Source of the DNA: Burkholderiales bacterium
GTDB taxonomy: Bacteria > Pseudomonadota > Gammaproteobacteria > Burkholderiales > SHXO01
Length of the DNA: 64,000 bases
Reading direction: 5' to 3'
NCBI GenBank assembly: GCA_020854105.1
Contig: JADZGB010000043.1
Location: forward strand, 186,001 to 250,000
Shown here in pieces: positions 48,476-59,051 of this stretch (position 1 is its first letter; each line of letters starts with the position of its first letter). The notes under the pieces are model-generated. The model was not told where the DNA came from and made no database searches. It was given only the letters and a program-made list of their open reading frames with translations. Position numbers and translations under genes: made by a program.

Positions 48476-49450
48476 TCAGGCAACTGCCTGGGCGGTGCCC
48501 GGCAGCCGCGCCAAAAACGCAGCGAGATCGGCCGCCAGCGGCGCCCGGAGCAGGGTCCATTGCGCCGAGGCCGGATGTTCGAATCCGAACTCGGCTGCAT
48601 GCAGGAACATGCGCTTGAGTCCCTGGCTGGCGAGTGCACGGTTCAGGGCGAAGTCGCCGTACTTGTCGTCTCCGGCGATGGGGAAGCCCAGGTGCGCCAG
48701 GTGCACCCGGATCTGGTGCGTGCGCCCCGTCTTCAGTTCAGCCCCGAGCAGGGTGAATCCCTCCAGCGCACGCTCCCGGATGAACAGCGTATGCGCGTGC
48801 TGCCCGTCGACCTGCACGTTGACGCGCCGCTCTCCCTCCGTAGTCACGTACTTGTGCAGGGGCAGCCTCACGTGCCGCCGCGTGTCGCGCCAGGCCCCGC
48901 GCACCAGCGTCAGGTAAGTCTTGGAAGTTCGCCCCTCGCGGATCTGTGCATGCAGCGCGGTGAGTGCGCTGCGCTTCTTGGCAAGGAGCAGGACACCGGA
49001 GGTCTCGCGATCCAGGCGGTGGACCAGCTCCAGAAATCGCAGTTCCGGCCGTTCCTGGCGGAGCTGCTCGATGACTCCTAGGCTGATGCCGCTCCCCCCA
49101 TGCACGGCAACTCCGGCCGGCTTGTCCAGTGCCGCGATCCAGTCGTCCTCGAACAGCACGTGTCTGGACAAATTGGTGCGCCGGGCAGAGGCGATCGCGG
49201 GCGGCGCAGCGGTACGGACGGGGGGTACACGGACACGGTCGCCGGGGGCGAGCCGGTAGCCGGCATCGACCCGACCGCTGTTGACGCGCACCTCGCCGGT
49301 TCGCAGCATCCGATACACGTGGCTCTTGGGAACTCCCTTGAGAATCCGCACGAGGAAGTTGTCCAGGCGCTGTCCAGCCCCCCCCTCGTCCACCTCGAGG
49401 GTCGATGCGGCACTCGGACCGGGATTTTGGTCTTTCCTTAACCCTTTCAT
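48476..49450 (-). CDS. rluC: 23S rRNA pseudouridine synthase (RluC type)
   Basis: 324 residues. An N-terminal S4 domain (QRLDNFLVRILKGVPKSHVY) is followed by the RluA-family catalytic Asp in ELVHRLDRETSGVLLLAKKR. GAELKTGRTHQIRVHLAHLG and GDDKYGDFALN follow. RluC forms pseudouridines in 23S rRNA. No ribosome site is visible before the ATG at 49450. It is divergent from rne, the usual arrangement. Confidence 0.93.
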   Translation of the reverse strand: MKGLRKDQNPGPSAASTLEVDEGGAGQRLDNFLVRILKGVPKSHVYRMLRTGEVRVNSGRVDAGYRLAPGDRVRVPPVRTAAPPAIASARRTNLSRHVLFEDDWIAALDKPAGVAVHGGSGISLGVIEQLRQERPELRFLELVHRLDRETSGVLLLAKKRSALTALHAQIREGRTSKTYLTLVRGAWRDTRRHVRLPLHKYVTTEGERRVNVQVDGQHAHTLFIRERALEGFTLLGAELKTGRTHQIRVHLAHLGFPIAGDDKYGDFALNRALASQGLKRMFLHAAEFGFEHPASAQWTLLRAPLAADLAAFLARLPGTAQAVA

Positions 49451-49812
49451 TTTGCTTATACTATTTCAACCGCGTGGCGGCAGTCCGAATGCGCACGCTG
49501 CAGTGGAGACCGAATCAACCGCGCAGACGCGGGCGGCTCCCCAGGGTCGTGGCCTGAAAAATCATGACGGGTTAACTTCGCTGACCCGATCCAACTAGCG
49601 ATACGACCTGATAACGCGCTCGACACCGAGTCAGCCACCCCTCCCGGCGCCGCCGCAAGGGGTTCGGGATCGGCACGGCAAACGCCCACGTTAACTGTTC
49701 GGTGAGGTTCCCATTATGAACGCTGCTTTGGCCGAATAGTACCCATCCGGGGGGCGCGCACATTGCGCCCGATGTTTGCCCTGCCCGCGGTCTGAGCGCG
49801 GGGGCAAATCAA
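49451..49812 (+). promoter_or_regulatory. intergenic rluC/rne region: rne promoter and structured leader
   Basis: This 362-bp gap holds no gene. A TATACT box (49457-49462) is a candidate rne -10. Near the start codon two hairpins follow: GGGCGC-gcacatt-GCGCCC (49752-49770), then TTTGCC-ctg-CCCGCG-gtctgag-CGCGGG-GGCAAA (49775-49808), ending 4 bases before the rne ATG and covering its G-rich ribosome site. E. coli RNase E controls its own mRNA through 5' UTR structure, so autoregulation is likely here. Confidence 0.65.
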
Positions 49813-52557
49813 ATGAAACGCATGCTGTTCAATGCGACCCAGGCCGAAGAGCTTCGGGTTGCAATCGTCGATGGTCAGAAGCTCATCGACCTCGACATCG
49901 AAACTGCAGGAAAAGAGCAACGCAAGGGCAACATCTACAAAGGAGTCATCACCCGGGTCGAACCGAGCCTGGAAGCGGCATTCGTCGACTACGGCAATGA
50001 ACGGCACGGCTTCCTTCCGTTCAAGGAGATCGGTCGCGCGTACTTCCACTCCGAAATGGATGCCGCGCGCGCGCGCATCCAGGACGTGGTGCGGGACGGA
50101 CAGGAACTGATCGTCCAGGTCGACAAGGACGAGCGCGGCAGCAAGGGCGCCGCCCTCACCACTTTCGTCAGCCTCGCCGGGCGCTACCTGGTGCTCATGC
50201 CCAACAATCCTCGCGGCGGCGGCGTCTCGCGCCGTGTCGAAGGGGAAGAGCGCAACGAACTGCGCGATCTCATCGGGCAACTCGAGATGCCCGAAGGGAT
50301 GAGCATCATCGGGCGCACCGCCGGGCTGGGGCGCAATCTCGACGAGTTGCAGTGGGATCTGAATTACCTGCTGCAGCTCTGGCGCGCCATCGAGAACGCG
50401 TCCAGGCAGCAGAGCGGCGCCTTCCTGATCTACCAGGAATCGAGCCTGGTGATTCGGGCGATCCGTGACTACTTTCACCAGGACATCGGCGAGATCCTGA
50501 TCGATACGGAGAGCATCTACGAACAGGCGCGGCAGTTCATGGCGCACGTGATGCCCGCCAATGTCAACCGCGTGAAGCTCTACCGGGACGATGTCCCGCT
50601 GTTCTCGCGCTTCCAGATAGAACACCAGATCGAGACGGCGTACGCGCGAACCGTACCCTTGCCGTCCGGTGGCGCCGTCGTGATCGACCACACCGAGGCC
50701 ATGGTGGCCATCGACGTCAACTCGGCGCGTGCCACGCGCGGGGCCGACATCGAGGAGACCGCATTACGCACCAATTGCGAGGCGGCCGACGAGATCGCAC
50801 GGCAGCTGCGGCTGCGCGACCTGGGCGGACTGGTGGTGATCGACTTCATCGACATGGAGAACAGCCGCAACCAGCGCGAGGTCGAGAACCGCCTGCGTGA
50901 TGCCCTGCGTTACGATCGTGCACGCGTACAGATGGGCAAGATCTCGCGATTCGGGCTGATGGAGTTGTCGCGCCAGCGTCTGCAGACTTCCCTCGGCGAA
51001 ACCAGCCACATGACCTGCCCGCGGTGCAACGGAATCGGTCACATCCGCAGCGTCGAGTCCTCTTCGCTGCACATCCTGCGCATCCTGCAGGAGGAGGCGA
51101 TGAAGGAAAACACCGCGGCCGTGCACGCACAGGTTCCGGTGGACGTCGCGACCTTCCTGCTCAACGAGAAGCGTTCGGAATTCCATGCCATCGAGCAGCG
51201 CCTGAAGGTCAACGTGGTGCTCATTCCGAACATGCACCTGGAGACCCCCAACTACGCCGTCTCCAGACTTCGCCACGACGAACTGAATCAGATGGAGCCT
51301 TTGCCGGCGAGCTACCGGATGGTCGAGCAGCCGTCCGAGCCGCGCGAGGTCGAGGTGTCGGAGGCCAAGCCGGCGCGACCGCAGGCGGCGGTGCAAGGCG
51401 TCACACCCGAGCAGCCGGCCCCCATGCCGGCGGCCGTATCCGAATCGCCTGCGGTCCGCCCGTCGATTCTGCAGAAGATCTTCGGCTGGTTGACGCGCAA
51501 GCCCGAGGAGATCGCCGAACCGGTCAAGGCCAAGCCGCGCGAGCCGCGTCGGTCGCAGCGGGAAGCACCACAGCGCCGGGATCGGCGTCCCGGCCGTGAC
51601 CGCGAGGAAGGCGGCGCACAAGGCCAGGGTGCACGGCAACACGGCGGCGAAGGCCGTCGGCCGCAACAGGGTGGAGGACAGCAGCAACGCCGGCCTGAAC
51701 GCGAGCGTGGACACGGCGAGCGCCCCGAACGGGCAACCAGGGCCGACCGCGGCGATCGCGGAGAGCGGCCCGAGCGCAACGCGCAGGGCCTGCTCGAGGG
51801 CGGAGCACGAGCTGACACCGGTGCACGTATCGACACCGGAGCACGAACCGATGCTGGCGGCCCGACCCAGTCCGAGCGGCGCGAGCGACCCGAACGACCT
51901 GAACGGCCGGAGCGCGGCGCACGGCAGGATCGGGAACGACCGGATCGAGCCGATCGCGCCGAGCGGCAGGAGTATCCCCGGGCCGAGCAGTCGCTGCAGG
52001 ACGAGGCCGCAAGTGGCGAAGGACGCGGGCGGCGTCGGCGCGGGCGGCGCGGACGGGGCGAAGGCGGCGAGGCGCGCTCTGTCGATCAGGGCGACATCGC
52101 CGTGGCTGCCGGCGCGAGGGCAGCTGCGGATCAAGTCGCGGAGAGCGTGGATACGCCGGCCGAAGAACAGCGGGCAGACGCGAGCGTGACCAGCGAGGCG
52201 CCCGTTCCGGTCCTTTCTCCGACACTGGAGGTGCAGGAATCTGTCGACTACGGCACGACGCTGGCCGTTGCCCCGCAGGACATGCCTGCTCAGGAAGAGA
52301 CCCTGCAGATCCCGGCACCACCACCGGCACCTCCGGCCCCGATCATCCTGGCCGATGCCGGAATCGTGCGGGCAGTCCCGATCTCGTATGCCCTTCCACC
52401 CGATATGGAGCAGATCGAAACCAGCCGTGCGCAGAACGCGGATACGCCTGAGCCGCAACTCGAAGAGCCGCGGCAGCCACGGCGGTCGCGCCGGCCCCGG
52501 CCCGAGCCGCTTCCCCAGGAACCGATGGTGCAGATCGAGACACGGAACGAACCCTGA
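49813..52557 (+). CDS. rne: ribonuclease E
   Basis: 914 residues. The catalytic half comprises an S1 domain ([19 protein letters not shown], residues about 37-120), the 5' sensor/RNase H part, the DNase I-like active site with Asp in [14 protein letters not shown] and [16 protein letters not shown], and the Zn-link CPRCNGIGH (about 402). Residues about 510-914 are disordered and rich in Arg, Glu, Pro and Asp with repeated ERPER/DRADR units, the scaffold for RNA and degradosome partners. It degrades mRNA and processes rRNA/tRNA. Confidence 0.96.
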   Translation: MKRMLFNATQAEELRVAIVDGQKLIDLDIETAGKEQRKGNIYKGVITRVEPSLEAAFVDYGNERHGFLPFKEIGRAYFHSEMDAARARIQDVVRDGQELIVQVDKDERGSKGAALTTFVSLAGRYLVLMPNNPRGGGVSRRVEGEERNELRDLIGQLEMPEGMSIIGRTAGLGRNLDELQWDLNYLLQLWRAIENASRQQSGAFLIYQESSLVIRAIRDYFHQDIGEILIDTESIYEQARQFMAHVMPANVNRVKLYRDDVPLFSRFQIEHQIETAYARTVPLPSGGAVVIDHTEAMVAIDVNSARATRGADIEETALRTNCEAADEIARQLRLRDLGGLVVIDFIDMENSRNQREVENRLRDALRYDRARVQMGKISRFGLMELSRQRLQTSLGETSHMTCPRCNGIGHIRSVESSSLHILRILQEEAMKENTAAVHAQVPVDVATFLLNEKRSEFHAIEQRLKVNVVLIPNMHLETPNYAVSRLRHDELNQMEPLPASYRMVEQPSEPREVEVSEAKPARPQAAVQGVTPEQPAPMPAAVSESPAVRPSILQKIFGWLTRKPEEIAEPVKAKPREPRRSQREAPQRRDRRPGRDREEGGAQGQGARQHGGEGRRPQQGGGQQQRRPERERGHGERPERATRADRGDRGERPERNAQGLLEGGARADTGARIDTGARTDAGGPTQSERRERPERPERPERGARQDRERPDRADRAERQEYPRAEQSLQDEAASGEGRGRRRRGRRGRGEGGEARSVDQGDIAVAAGARAAADQVAESVDTPAEEQRADASVTSEAPVPVLSPTLEVQESVDYGTTLAVAPQDMPAQEETLQIPAPPPAPPAPIILADAGIVRAVPISYALPPDMEQIETSRAQNADTPEPQLEEPRQPRRSRRPRPEPLPQEPMVQIETRNEP

Positions 52558-52570
52558 ACCCCTGGGGTCG

Positions 52571-52603
52571 ACGACATGGGGCCGGGCATCCGGCCCCTGT
52601 CGT
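52571..52603. terminator. hairpin between convergent rne and phosphatase genes
   Basis: ACGACA-t-GGGGCCGG-gcat-CCGGCCCC-TGTCGT: a 14-bp stem with one bulged T. No T run on either side, so it may be a bidirectional terminator or 3'-end-protecting structure. It fills the whole 48-bp gap. Confidence 0.6.
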
Positions 52604-52605
52604 AT

Positions 52606-53097
52606 CTAATCCTTGCGCGCCGCGGAGCCGAGGTCCGCGTGCACGCGCTGAAGCAGGCCGTGCGCAGCCGCCTCCACCAGATCCAGAACCAGCTCGAAGC
52701 CGGAATTGTCTCCGTAGTAGGGGTCAGGAACTTCCCGGTGCTCCAGCTGTGGTGCGAAATCCATGAACAGACGGATCTTGTCCCGATGCTCGGGCGGACT
52801 GTCGCGCAGCATGATCGAAAGGTGGCCGCGGTCCATCGCCAGGAGATGGTCGAAGCGACCGTAGTCCTCCGCCCGCAGTCTGCGGGCGCGGAGCCTGGAC
52901 AGGTCATATGCGCGTCGTGCCGCAACCGCCAGCGATCGAGGATCCGGACGATCACCGACGTGATACCCGTGGGTACCGGCTGAATCCACCTGGATGAATT
53001 GGTGCAGGCCGGCTCGGTGAATCATGTGAAGGAACACCCCTTCGGCAGTCGGGGACCGGCAGATATTGCCCGTGCAGACGAACAGCACCCTGGTCAT
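52606..53097 (-). CDS. low-molecular-weight protein-tyrosine phosphatase
   Basis: 163 residues. The active-site loop is [19 protein letters not shown] at the N-terminus and the general-acid Asp is in [13 protein letters not shown]. The family dephosphorylates tyrosine-phosphorylated proteins, often bacterial tyrosine kinases of exopolysaccharide systems, or arsenate as relatives do. It overlaps the uvrB stop (ATGA). Confidence 0.94.
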   Translation of the reverse strand: MTRVLFVCTGNICRSPTAEGVFLHMIHRAGLHQFIQVDSAGTHGYHVGDRPDPRSLAVAARRAYDLSRLRARRLRAEDYGRFDHLLAMDRGHLSIMLRDSPPEHRDKIRLFMDFAPQLEHREVPDPYYGDNSGFELVLDLVEAAAHGLLQRVHADLGSAARKD

Positions 53098-55235
53098 TCG
53101 CGCTGCTTCCTGCGTGTCCGCGCCCCGCCCGGCCTCGCACGCGCGCTTGCGCGCGCCGTATCCGACGGTGCCGTCCGCTCGCCCTGCTCAACGCCGAACA
53201 GTTCCTCCTTGAGCGCACGGATGCGGTCGCGCACGTTTCCGGCCTGCTCGAATTCCAGATTGCGGGCGAGTTCCATCATCTCCTTCTCGAGTCGGCGGAT
53301 CTCCTTCGCCAGTTCACCTTCGTTCATCGCCGAATAATCCGTTGCGCTCTGCGCGGCCTTCAATTCCCTCTGCGCCCCACGCGGATCGTAGACGCCGTCG
53401 ATGATGTCGCGGATACGCTTGCTGACACCGCGCGGCGTGATGTCGTGCGCTTGGTTGAAGGCGATCTGCTTGGAGCGCCGGCGATTGGTTTCCTCGATAG
53501 CGCGGTGCATGGATCCGGTCATCTGGTCGGCATAGAGAATTGCCGTGCCGTGCAGGTGCCGGGCGGCCCGTCCGATGGTCTGGATGAGCGAGCGCTCCGA
53601 GCGCAGGAAGCCTTCCTTGTCCGCGTCGAGGATCGCCACGAGCGAGACCTCGGGAATGTCCAGGCCTTCACGCAGAAGATTGATGCCCACCAGAACATCG
53701 AACTCCCCCAGCCGCAGATCGCGGATGATCTCCACGCGCTCCACCGTATCGATGTCGGAGTGCAGATAACGTACCTTCACACCGTGCTCGGCGAGATAAT
53801 CTGTGAGGTCCTCGGCCATGCGCTTGGTGAGCGTGGTGACCAGCACCCGCTCGCGACGCTGCACGCGCACGTTCACCTCCGACAGCAGATCGTCGACCTG
53901 ACTTCCGGCCGGCCGCACGATCACTTCCGGATCCACCAGTCCGGTCGGCCGCACCACTTGCTCCACCACCTGTCCCTGGTGCCTGGCTTCATAGTCGCCG
54001 GGTGTCGCGGAAACGAAGATCGACTGCGGCATCATTGCCTCGAATTCCTCGAACGTCAGCGGCCGGTTGTCGACCGCCGAGGGCAGGCGGAAGCCGTAAT
54101 CGACCAGGTTCTCCTTGCGCGCACGATCGCCTCGGAACATTCCGCCGACCTGTGGAATCGTCACGTGACTCTCGTCGATGATCATCAGTGAATTGGCAGG
54201 CAGGTAGTCGATCAGCGTAGGAGGCGGTTCTCCCGCGCGTCGTCCCGACAGATGACGCGAGTAGTTCTCGATGCCCTTGCAGAATCCGAGCTCGGCGAGC
54301 ATCTCCAGGTCGAAGCGCGTGCGCTGCTCTATGCGTTGCGCCTCGATCAGCTTCCCCTCCTTCTGAAAGGTCTCGATGCGATCGCTCAATTCGGCCTTGA
54401 TGGCCTCGATCGCGCGCAGGATCGTGTCACGGGGCGTGACGTAGTGACTGGACGGGTAGATCGTGTAGCGGCTCACCTTCTGCAGCACCTGCCCCGTGAG
54501 CGGATCGAACAGCGCCAGATCCTCCACCTCGTCATCGAACAGGCTCACGCGCACTGCCAGTTCCGAGTTCTCGGCGGGGAACACGTCCAGCACGTCGCCG
54601 CGCACACGGAACGTTCCGCGGCGGAACTCCAGTTCGTTACGCTGGTATTGCATCTCGGCAAGCCGGCGGATCACCTCGCGCTGCGGCGCGCGCTCCCGCG
54701 TGCGCAGGTGCAGGACCATGCTGTGATAATCGACCGGATCGCCGATGCCGTAGATGCAGGACACCGTGGCCACGATCACCGTATCGGGACGCTCGAGGAG
54801 CGATTTCGTCGCGGACAGACGCATCTGCTCGATGTGCTCGTTGATGCTCGAGTCCTTCTCGATGTAGAGATCGCGCGACGGTACGTAGGCCTCGGGCTGG
54901 TAATAGTCGTAGTAGGAGACGAAGTACTCGATCGCGTTGTCCGGAAAGAACTCGCGCATCTCGGAGTAGAGCTGCGCCGCCAGCGTCTTGTTCGGTGCCA
55001 TGATCAGTGTGGGTCGGCCCACGCGCGCGATCACGTTCGCCATGGTGTACGTCTTGCCGGATCCGGTGACGCCGAGCAATGTCTGGTAGGACAGCCCGTC
55101 GCCGATGCCCTCGACCAGCTTGTCGATGGCTTCAACCTGGTCACCGGCCGGCAGGAATGGCTGGTGGAGCCGGAACGGGCTGTCGGGAAAGACGAGCGGA
55201 GGCCGAGGACGGGGAAGCGGATCGGGAGCGGTCAT
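53094..55235 (-). CDS. uvrB: excinuclease ABC subunit B
   Basis: 713 residues. Walker [20 protein letters not shown], the beta-hairpin [19 protein letters not shown], the helicase motifs [18 protein letters not shown] and [20 protein letters not shown], and a C-terminal UVR domain ([18 protein letters not shown]). It opens damaged DNA with UvrA and loads UvrC in nucleotide excision repair. No strong ribosome site is visible. Confidence 0.97.
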   Translation of the reverse strand: MTAPDPLPRPRPPLVFPDSPFRLHQPFLPAGDQVEAIDKLVEGIGDGLSYQTLLGVTGSGKTYTMANVIARVGRPTLIMAPNKTLAAQLYSEMREFFPDNAIEYFVSYYDYYQPEAYVPSRDLYIEKDSSINEHIEQMRLSATKSLLERPDTVIVATVSCIYGIGDPVDYHSMVLHLRTRERAPQREVIRRLAEMQYQRNELEFRRGTFRVRGDVLDVFPAENSELAVRVSLFDDEVEDLALFDPLTGQVLQKVSRYTIYPSSHYVTPRDTILRAIEAIKAELSDRIETFQKEGKLIEAQRIEQRTRFDLEMLAELGFCKGIENYSRHLSGRRAGEPPPTLIDYLPANSLMIIDESHVTIPQVGGMFRGDRARKENLVDYGFRLPSAVDNRPLTFEEFEAMMPQSIFVSATPGDYEARHQGQVVEQVVRPTGLVDPEVIVRPAGSQVDDLLSEVNVRVQRRERVLVTTLTKRMAEDLTDYLAEHGVKVRYLHSDIDTVERVEIIRDLRLGEFDVLVGINLLREGLDIPEVSLVAILDADKEGFLRSERSLIQTIGRAARHLHGTAILYADQMTGSMHRAIEETNRRRSKQIAFNQAHDITPRGVSKRIRDIIDGVYDPRGAQRELKAAQSATDYSAMNEGELAKEIRRLEKEMMELARNLEFEQAGNVRDRIRALKEELFGVEQGERTAPSDTARASARARPGGARTRRKQRE

Positions 55236-55316
55236 GGTCTGGGCTGGCGCTCACGCGATTTTCCCACAAGCCGCCGGTGGCCGGGACACGAGCCCCGGGA
55301 TGCGGGCCGCCTCCGG

Positions 55317-55322
55317 TAGAAT
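55317..55322 (+). promoter_or_regulatory. -10 element before the aminotransferase gene
   Basis: TAGAAT (55317-55322) preceded by GG and followed by GCGCTG. -35 not evident. A start near 55329 would leave a 48-base leader. Confidence 0.4.
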
Positions 55323-55376
55323 GCGCTGCGTTCGGCTCTTTTTCTCGGCCCACTACCAATACTGCCACCTTCGCCC

Positions 55377-56579
55377 ATGACTGCATCCATCCTTGCCCGC
55401 GTCGAAATGGCGCCGCGCGATCCGATTCTCGGAGTGACCGAAGCCTTCAACGCCGACCCCAATTCCCGCAAGGTCAATCTCGGAGTAGGCGTCTACTACG
55501 ACGACAACGGCAAGGTTCCGCTGCTTCGCTGCGTGCAGCAGGCCGAGCGCCAGATCCTCGAGGCCTCCCCGCCGCGTGCCTACCTTCCCATCGACGGCCT
55601 GGCCGACTACGACCGGGCCGTGCAAGCATTGGTGTTTGGCGATTGCGCGGCACGCAATGAGGGCAGGATCATCACGGTCCAGGCACTGGGAGGAACCGGC
55701 GGCCTGAAGGTCGGCGCGGATTTCCTGCGCCGGCTGCAACCGCAGGCCGAAGTGTGGATCAGCGATCCGAGCTGGGAGAACCACCGCGCGCTGTTCGAAA
55801 ATGCTGGATTCGTCGTCAAGACATATCCGTACTACGATCCTGCCACGCGCGGTGTGGATTTTCCCGCGATGACCCGCACCCTACGCGCCATGGCGCCGGG
55901 AACGATCGTCGTTCTGCACGCGTGCTGCCACAATCCCACGGGCGCGGATCTCACCCATGATCAGTGGAACGAAGTCATCGCGATCGTGCGTGAGCGCGAG
56001 CTGATTCCGTTCCTCGATATCGCCTATCAGGGCTTTGCCGAGGGGCTGGACGCGGACGCACAGCCGGTCCGGCGCTTCGCCGACGCCGGCATGGTGGTCT
56101 TCGTCTCGAACTCGTTCTCGAAGTCGTTCTCGCTCTACGGCGAACGCGTCGGCGCTCTCAGCGTGGTGACCGGCTCGCCGGATGAAGCGGCGCGTCTGCT
56201 CAGTCAGATCAAGCGCATCGTGCGCACCAACTACTCGAACCCGCCCACGCACGGAGGCAAGGTGGTCGCGACCGTGCTGGCAAGCACGGAACTCAGGGCG
56301 ATCTGGGAACAGGAACTGGGGCAGATGCGGGCGCGCATCCGCGACATGCGCGAACAGCTGGTCGAGCAGATCCACGTGCGCGTCCCCGGGCACGACTTTT
56401 CGTTCGTCGTACGTCAGCGCGGCATGTTCTCCTACTCCGGGCTGACCAAGGAGCAGGTCACGCGTCTGCGTGAGGAGTACTCCGTGTATGCGATCGACTC
56501 GGGCCGCATCTGCGTCGCGGCACTGAATTCGCGCAACATCGGCTACGTCGCCGAGGCGATCGCGGCGGTCATGGGCTAG
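55377..56579 (+). CDS. aspartate/aromatic amino acid aminotransferase (class I)
   Basis: 400 residues. PLP-binding Lys in SNSFSKSFSLYGERVGALS, HACCHNPTGADLTHDQW, the substrate Arg region near the C-terminus (DSGRICVAALNSRNI) and the GVYYDDNGKVPLL start typical of AspC/TyrB. It exchanges amino groups between aspartate, aromatic amino acids and 2-oxoglutarate. Its end overlaps the convergent AsmA-like gene by 11 bp. Confidence 0.93.
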   Translation: MTASILARVEMAPRDPILGVTEAFNADPNSRKVNLGVGVYYDDNGKVPLLRCVQQAERQILEASPPRAYLPIDGLADYDRAVQALVFGDCAARNEGRIITVQALGGTGGLKVGADFLRRLQPQAEVWISDPSWENHRALFENAGFVVKTYPYYDPATRGVDFPAMTRTLRAMAPGTIVVLHACCHNPTGADLTHDQWNEVIAIVRERELIPFLDIAYQGFAEGLDADAQPVRRFADAGMVVFVSNSFSKSFSLYGERVGALSVVTGSPDEAARLLSQIKRIVRTNYSNPPTHGGKVVATVLASTELRAIWEQELGQMRARIRDMREQLVEQIHVRVPGHDFSFVVRQRGMFSYSGLTKEQVTRLREEYSVYAIDSGRICVAALNSRNIGYVAEAIAAVMG

Positions 56580-57936
56580 AGGGGCTTGATCGATCGCGGA
56601 TGGCGGGAGCGCGCGGCCGGCTGCGCAGCGACCCCAGCATGTCCTCCGCCCACTGCCCGGCGCGAACACCGAGAGCCGTGCCCACGCCCGGCATCAGGGC
56701 GGAGCCGATCGCAGCCCCGGCCACTGCCCCGGCAGTTGGCGCCAGCCGCGGATCGTCCACCGTGCCGGAGACACGCAGCGGCACGGCGAGCAGACCGGCG
56801 CCCTCTCCCATCTGCGCATCGAGACGTCCGCTGAGAGAACGGTCGGCGCCTACGGATACGTGCCCGCTCGCCATCAGGGCGCCGGTGCGTGCCTCCAGGC
56901 CGGTGAACTCCAGGCTGCCGCTGCGCAGCGCCACGTGACCCGAGATGCGTTCGAACCGCGTCTCGCGCACGCCGGATCGGGGCTTGGCCCGCGCGCTGCT
57001 GGCAACCTGCAGGTCGACCTTGCGCACGACTGCATCGCTGACCACGAAGTCCGAGGCGAGTTGCAGTCGCGCCAACAGCCTGTCCGCCTGTGGAGCTCGT
57101 GCGACGAAGCGCGGTGCTGCCTGGAGCACGCCCTCCAAGGCAGGCGGCGTCTTGCCGGCAGCCTGAAGGCGTGCCAGCGGAACATCGCGCAGGGAGAACT
57201 CGCCGGTTGCGATCCAGTCGGATTTCCAGCGTACCGACAGGAATCCGAATGCCGAGCCGCGCCCGACCCTTGCCTGCACGTTCCACGCTTCCAGGCGGTG
57301 TGCCTCCAGAATCGCCGTGGCGTGCACCTCGTCGAGACGGGTGCGCGGTGGCGCGGGCAGCGTCCAGTCATGTGCCTGCAACGCGAGTTGAAGTGCGCCG
57401 CTCGCCGTCGGCAGGATTTCGAGGCGCACGCGCACGCCGTCCATGCTGGCGTGAATGCGGCGCGGACGCCCGTCCGGGCCGAGAAGGATGTCCGCGTCGA
57501 TGTCCGGCAGCACCACTGGGCCTGCGATCAAGGTGGCATCGTCCACCCGGATCGCTTGTACCACGAGGCGAGCGGGCTCCGGCGCGGGTTTGCGGCGCAG
57601 CAACGAGGCCAGTGACGTGGAGTCCATCCGGATACCCTCCAGTTGCAGCTGGCGCACGACAATCCGTTCGCGCAGCAGGCTGGCGACGATGGGATGAGCA
57701 CGCATGCGTGCCACTGTGAGGCCCCCGCGCACGAACTCGACATCCTCTGCCAGCAGCTGCGCACGCGGCAGCAGCGTCACGTAGAGTCGCCCGATGCGCA
57801 CCGGTTGGCCGAGGGCGACACTGAGCTGCTTTTCAAGCGTCTGCCGCCAGCTGTCGGTGGGAATGGCGGCCGGAGCCAGGATAAGGGCGACCAGGCATAT
57901 GGCTGCTGCCAGCAAGCCCTTGGTTATCGTCGTCAT
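56569..57936 (-). CDS. AsmA-like outer-membrane lipid homeostasis protein
   Basis: 455 residues from the ATG at 57936. An N-terminal membrane helix (GLLAAAICLVALILAPAAI) is followed by an AsmA/TamB-type chorein-like repeat region (LGQPVRIGRLYVTLLPRAQL). The last 70 residues hold a Gly/Ala-rich turn (AGAVAGAAIGSALMPGVGTA). AsmA-like proteins bridge the periplasm and carry phospholipids. The 3' end overlaps the convergent aminotransferase gene. Confidence 0.78.
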   Translation of the reverse strand: MTTITKGLLAAAICLVALILAPAAIPTDSWRQTLEKQLSVALGQPVRIGRLYVTLLPRAQLLAEDVEFVRGGLTVARMRAHPIVASLLRERIVVRQLQLEGIRMDSTSLASLLRRKPAPEPARLVVQAIRVDDATLIAGPVVLPDIDADILLGPDGRPRRIHASMDGVRVRLEILPTASGALQLALQAHDWTLPAPPRTRLDEVHATAILEAHRLEAWNVQARVGRGSAFGFLSVRWKSDWIATGEFSLRDVPLARLQAAGKTPPALEGVLQAAPRFVARAPQADRLLARLQLASDFVVSDAVVRKVDLQVASSARAKPRSGVRETRFERISGHVALRSGSLEFTGLEARTGALMASGHVSVGADRSLSGRLDAQMGEGAGLLAVPLRVSGTVDDPRLAPTAGAVAGAAIGSALMPGVGTALGVRAGQWAEDMLGSLRSRPRAPAIRDRSSPSSP

Positions 57937-57952
57937 TCGTCTTGGCCACACG

Positions 57953-57981
57953 TTGACCGCCCCTCGAGCCGTCGTTACAAT
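57953..57981 (+). promoter_or_regulatory. tRNA-Asn promoter
   Basis: TTGACC (57953-57958), exactly 17 bases, then TACAAT (57976-57981). Start near 57988, 10 bases before the tRNA. Confidence 0.75.
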
Positions 57982-57997
57982 TGCGAGCCTTGCCAGT

Positions 57998-58073
57998 TCC
58001 CCGATAGCTCAGTCGGTAGAGCGACGGACTGTTAATCCGCAGGTCCCTGGTTCGAGCCCAGGTCGGGGAGCCA
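57998..58073 (+). tRNA. tRNA-Asn (anticodon GUU)
   Basis: Acceptor TCCCCGA pairs with TCGGGGA; anticodon GTT at 58031-58033; T loop TTCGAGC. The discriminator G at 58070 is followed by an encoded CCA (58071-58073), in contrast to tRNA-Leu in this window. The 172 bp to map show no further gene. Confidence 0.97.
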
Positions 58074-58245
58074 TCTTCATCGCGTCGTCGCGCGGCAATG
58101 CTGCGGTCGACGGCGCCGTCCAGCCCATCCCGAATCAAGTTTCGGGCCACGGAAGCCCTGCTGGACCACCGTTGACGGGGTTGAACCTCGTGCATGCCGA
58201 ACTCGCGGCCATCTGCCATGCTGCCCCGGCACCACTCGTGATCCC

Positions 58246-59046
58246 ATGTCCGTAATAATCAAGAGCGCCAACGACATCGAGAAGATGCGCATCGCCGGCA
58301 GACTGGCGAGCGAGGTTCTCGATTTCATCGCACCGCACGTCAGGCCAGGTGCCACCACCGAGCAGCTGGATGCGCTTTGCCACGATTTCATGGTGGAAGA
58401 GCAAGGTTGCATTCCCGCTCCGCTCGATTACGCCCCGCCGGGCTATCCGCCCTATCCGAAATCGGTCTGTACGTCCGTCAATCACGTGGTGTGTCACGGC
58501 GTGCCGGGCAGCAAGCGACTCAAGAACGGCGACATCGTCAACATCGACATCACCGTCATCAAGGACGGATTTCATGGCGATACGAGCCGCATGTTCTACG
58601 TCGGCGAGCCCCCCATCCAGGCGCGTCGACTGGTGGAGGCAACCTACGAGTGCATGTGGCGTGGGATCGCCTGCGTGCGGCCGGGTGCCTGCCTGGGCGA
58701 CATCGGATACGCGATCCAGTCTCATGCGGAGCGCAACGGTTTCAGCGTGGTGCGCGAGTTCTGCGGACACGGGATCGGCCGCAAGTTCCACGAGGAGCCG
58801 CAGGTCCTGCACTACGGCAGACCACACACCGGCTTGAAACTGCAGGCAGGCATGACCTTCACCGTCGAGCCGATGATCAATGCAGGCAAAGCCGGTATCC
58901 GTCAGCTGGCGGACGGCTGGACCATCGTCACGAAGGACCATAGCCTGTCGGCGCAATGGGAGCACACGGTTCTGGTGACCAACAGCGGACACGAAGTACT
59001 GACCGTTTCCGCAGGCACTCCCGAGCCGATCGTGCTGGCAGGCTAG
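58246..59046 (+). CDS. map: methionine aminopeptidase (type I)
   Basis: 266 residues. Metal ligands in VNIDITVIKDGFHGDTSRMF (two Asp), CGHGIGRKFHEEPQVLHYG (His), MTFTVEPMINAGKAG (Glu) and WEHTVLVTNSGHEVLT (Glu). It removes the N-terminal Met of new proteins. glnD follows after 5 bp, as in many betaproteobacteria. Confidence 0.97.
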   Translation: MSVIIKSANDIEKMRIAGRLASEVLDFIAPHVRPGATTEQLDALCHDFMVEEQGCIPAPLDYAPPGYPPYPKSVCTSVNHVVCHGVPGSKRLKNGDIVNIDITVIKDGFHGDTSRMFYVGEPPIQARRLVEATYECMWRGIACVRPGACLGDIGYAIQSHAERNGFSVVREFCGHGIGRKFHEEPQVLHYGRPHTGLKLQAGMTFTVEPMINAGKAGIRQLADGWTIVTKDHSLSAQWEHTVLVTNSGHEVLTVSAGTPEPIVLAG

Positions 59047-59051
59047 CTCAC

